From: Gammaproteobacteria bacterium
GTDB taxonomy: Bacteria; Pseudomonadota; Gammaproteobacteria; Pseudomonadales; Azotimanducaceae
Assembly: GCA_002715785.1 (NCBI GenBank)
Contig: PBAA01000043.1
Span: forward strand, 6,043 to 14,135
Reading direction: 5' to 3'
Length of the DNA: 8,093 bases
The translations under genes were made by a program, and so were the position numbers. Of this stretch, positions 6,433-8,093 are shown piece by piece. The notes beneath the pieces are model-generated. The model saw nothing but the letters and a program-made list of their open reading frames with translations. It had not been told where the DNA came from and did not search any database. The first letter of the stretch is position 1. Each line of letters begins with the position of its first letter.

Positions 6433-7599
6433 TTAATAGGAGCGCGGGAGTTCCAGAACGTGCTCCGTCACATAATTAAGAATCATTTCCTGAGATATCG
6501 GAGCGATTCGCATTAAGCGCGCTTCGCGCCAGTATCGTTCAACGTGGTATTCACGTGCGTATCCAAAGCCGCCATGCGTTTGTATCGCTTGATCAGCGGC
6601 CTGAAACGCGGCATCGGCCGCCAACCACTTTGCCATGTTTGCCTCGGCACCACAGGGCTCACCGTGATCGAGTAACCAAGATGCCTTTCTAATCATCAGC
6701 TCTGCGGCGTCAAGGCGCATCTGTGCCTCACCTAAAGGAAAGGACACCCCTTGGTTTTGACCGATAGGTCGTCCAAATATTTCGCGTTCTTTCGCATAAC
6801 TTACGGCTCGGCGCATGGCCGCTCGACCGATACCCAGTGCCTCTGCGGCAACTAGGATTCGTTCAGCATTGAGACCGTCCAGCAAATACCGAAACCCTTT
6901 GCCTTCTTCGCCAACCCGGTCCGTCTGGTGTACCGGAAGATCGTCATAAACAACTTCGCAAGACGCGACCGCGTTCCGTCCGACTTTGTCGATCGGCGAG
7001 ATGGTGACTTCGGGGCGTTGTAGTTCGGCCAGCAACAACGTCATCCCTTCCGTTCGCTTGGCAACCGCATCCCTCGATTCCGTACGCACTAATAGCAGGA
7101 CGCGCTCAGAATCCAGTGCTTTGGTGGTCCACACTTTGCGTCCTTTGACCAAGTATTGATCGCCGTCTAGTCGCGCCGTAGTTTTTATTGATGTGGTATC
7201 CGTACCAGCATCGGGTTCAGTTACGCCAAAAGCGATGTGAAGGTCGCCCGCCGCAACTCGAGGTAAATATTTTTGTTTCATTTCCTCGGATCCGTATTTG
7301 ACCACCGGATGCATACCGAAAATGGATAAGTGAATACCACTCGCGCCGTTCATGGCAGCCCCGGACGCAGCAACTTCTTCTAAAACGATCGATGCTTCGG
7401 TGATGCCGCGACCGGAACCTCCGTATTGTTCCGGAATTGCAATACCGATCCATCCAGCTTCCGCCAGGGCGTTGTAAAAGTCCCACGGGAACAAGTGCTC
7501 GCTATCGCATTTCGACCAATACTCATCGGGGAAGTCCGTACAAATCTTGCCGATGGCGTCGCGGATAAGCTGATGTTCGTCAGTCGTTTCAAAGTCCAT
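6433..7599 (-). CDS. Acyl-CoA dehydrogenase
   Basis: A 388-residue FAD enzyme of normal family length that forms the alpha,beta double bond in an acyl-CoA and passes electrons to ETF. Visible: N-terminal helical domain to about 120; FAD/substrate motif FGVTEPDAGTDTTSI (124-138); VKGRKVWTT (151-159); EREIFGRPIGQNQGVSFPLGE (271-291); C-terminal THGGFGYAREYHVERYWREAR (341-361). The catalytic Glu of the medium-chain type, usually in IYEGTSQ, is missing: the segment reads IAPISQEM (365-372). Instead E246 in GLNAERILVA sits at the position used by isovaleryl- and long-chain acyl-CoA dehydrogenases. The enzyme is therefore probably active with the base on that helix, perhaps on a branched substrate. 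The substrate is not known. It is divergent from the MaoC hydratase (49 bp apart), which fits one catabolic route. The start is supported by a TAnnnT hexamer 6 nt upstream and the N-terminal FETTDEHQLIRD. Confidence 0.93.
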   Translation of the reverse strand: MDFETTDEHQLIRDAIGKICTDFPDEYWSKCDSEHLFPWDFYNALAEAGWIGIAIPEQYGGSGRGITEASIVLEEVAASGAAMNGASGIHLSIFGMHPVVKYGSEEMKQKYLPRVAAGDLHIAFGVTEPDAGTDTTSIKTTARLDGDQYLVKGRKVWTTKALDSERVLLLVRTESRDAVAKRTEGMTLLLAELQRPEVTISPIDKVGRNAVASCEVVYDDLPVHQTDRVGEEGKGFRYLLDGLNAERILVAAEALGIGRAAMRRAVSYAKEREIFGRPIGQNQGVSFPLGEAQMRLDAAELMIRKASWLLDHGEPCGAEANMAKWLAADAAFQAADQAIQTHGGFGYAREYHVERYWREARLMRIAPISQEMILNYVTEHVLELPRSY

Positions 7600-7605
7600 G
7601 CGCCG

Positions 7606-7611
7606 AGGTTA
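7606..7611 (-). promoter_or_regulatory. Putative -10 hexamer for a leaderless acyl-CoA dehydrogenase transcript
   Basis: On the - strand TAACCT is followed by CGGCGC and then the ATG, the same TAnnnT-N6-ATG layout as the Suc/Fer-like gene. No Shine-Dalgarno site is seen in the six bases before the start. Confidence 0.45.
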
Positions 7612-7648
7612 GCATGGCCGAGGAACGCTGAGAGAGCTATCGAGAACA

Positions 7649-8093
7649 TTGTCCGGAAAGTATTTTGAAGAGTTAGAAATCGGTCTAACGTTCGATCACG
7701 AACCTGGTCGGACGGTGACGGAAACTGACAATCTGCTATTCACTGCCTTGACTCAGAACCCACAACCACTTCATCTCGACGCCGAATTCGCGCGACAATC
7801 CATACACGGCCAGATTTTAGTCAACAGCATTTTTACGCTCGGACTCGTCGTCGGTCTGTCCGTTGCCGATACGACCCTCGGTACTACCCTCGGCAACCTC
7901 GGGTTCGATAAAACAACATTTCCACACCCGGTTTTTATCGGCGACACCATACGCGCCGCATCAAAAGTAACCGACCGGCGCGCTAGCCGGTCGAAACCGG
8001 ACAGAGGCATTGTCACGTTCGAACACACCGGAACTAATCAGCGCGGTGAAGTCGTCTGCGCCTGCTTCCGCGGAGCCATGATGATGCGAAAGC
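7649..8093 (+). CDS. MaoC-family (hot-dog fold) acyl-CoA hydratase, 3' end outside the window
   Basis: The frame with TTG at 7649 gives 148 residues before the window ends: MSGKYFEELEIGLTFDHEPG, then RTVTETDN (21-28), TQNPQPLHLDAEFA (35-48), GQILVNSIFTLGL (54-66), FPHPVFIGDTI (91-101) and a C-terminal FRGAMMMRK, close to the usual end of such proteins at about 150-160 residues. MaoC proteins add water to enoyl-CoA or branched unsaturated acyl-CoA. There is no ATG near the start, and a TAG at 7610-7612 closes the frame upstream; only CTG 7628 competes, and SGKYFEE is the usual N-terminus, so TTG is favoured. The catalytic D-x4-H pair reads N37-x4-H42; Asn at this place is, from memory, known in the mesaconyl/itaconyl-CoA hydratase-like group. 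Its divergent neighbour is the acyl-CoA dehydrogenase, which suggests a shared pathway, possibly of branched or dicarboxylic acyl-CoA. The ribosome site is weak. Confidence 0.82.
   Translation, partial: MSGKYFEELEIGLTFDHEPGRTVTETDNLLFTALTQNPQPLHLDAEFARQSIHGQILVNSIFTLGLVVGLSVADTTLGTTLGNLGFDKTTFPHPVFIGDTIRAASKVTDRRASRSKPDRGIVTFEHTGTNQRGEVVCACFRGAMMMRK

Noticed and set aside
7771..8028. A - strand open frame opposite the MaoC gene.
   Set aside because: It is the reverse shadow of the well-conserved MaoC frame.

Overview
The window reads as a slice of a bacterial chromosome. It is probably from an actinobacterium of moderate GC, perhaps a marine Acidimicrobiia-like lineage. This is inference from the gene families (Suc/Fer-like [2Fe-2S] protein, a ChlI-like ATPase paired with a VWA protein, an acyl-CoA dehydrogenase next to a MaoC hydratase) and from start sites that look leaderless, with a TAnnnT hexamer exactly 6 nt before the ATG. 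No rRNA, tRNA, CRISPR, IS element or phage gene is visible.

Left part (1-2028, + strand): a decarboxylating dehydrogenase of the isocitrate/isopropylmalate family with a good Shine-Dalgarno site. Its stop codon overlaps by one base the start of an alpha/beta hydrolase. The hydrolase frame is intact over 259 codons except for a single in-frame TAG at codon 46, placed where the family normally has an acidic residue. Next, on the - strand, comes a complete Suc/Fer-like (Apd1-type) thioredoxin-fold ferredoxin.

Centre (2863-6421, + strand): a divergent intergenic region leads into a two-gene module, a ChlI/MoxR-like AAA+ ATPase and a 665-residue VWA protein with a MIDAS motif. These presumably work together as an ATP-driven chaperone-like or chelatase-like complex; the client is unknown. 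The two reading frames are in the same phase, separated only by one TAG and two sense codons. The module is bracketed by a near-identical direct repeat of about 26 bp: one copy just upstream of the ATPase, the other just after the VWA stop codon.

Right part (6433-8093): an acyl-CoA dehydrogenase on the - strand, and a divergent MaoC-family hydratase on the + strand that starts with TTG and runs off the window end. Together they suggest catabolism of a CoA-linked acid.

The points most worth a second look are the two TAG codons (the broken hydrolase and the ATPase/VWA boundary), the flanking repeat, and the unusual residues in the ATPase, acyl-CoA dehydrogenase and MaoC protein.
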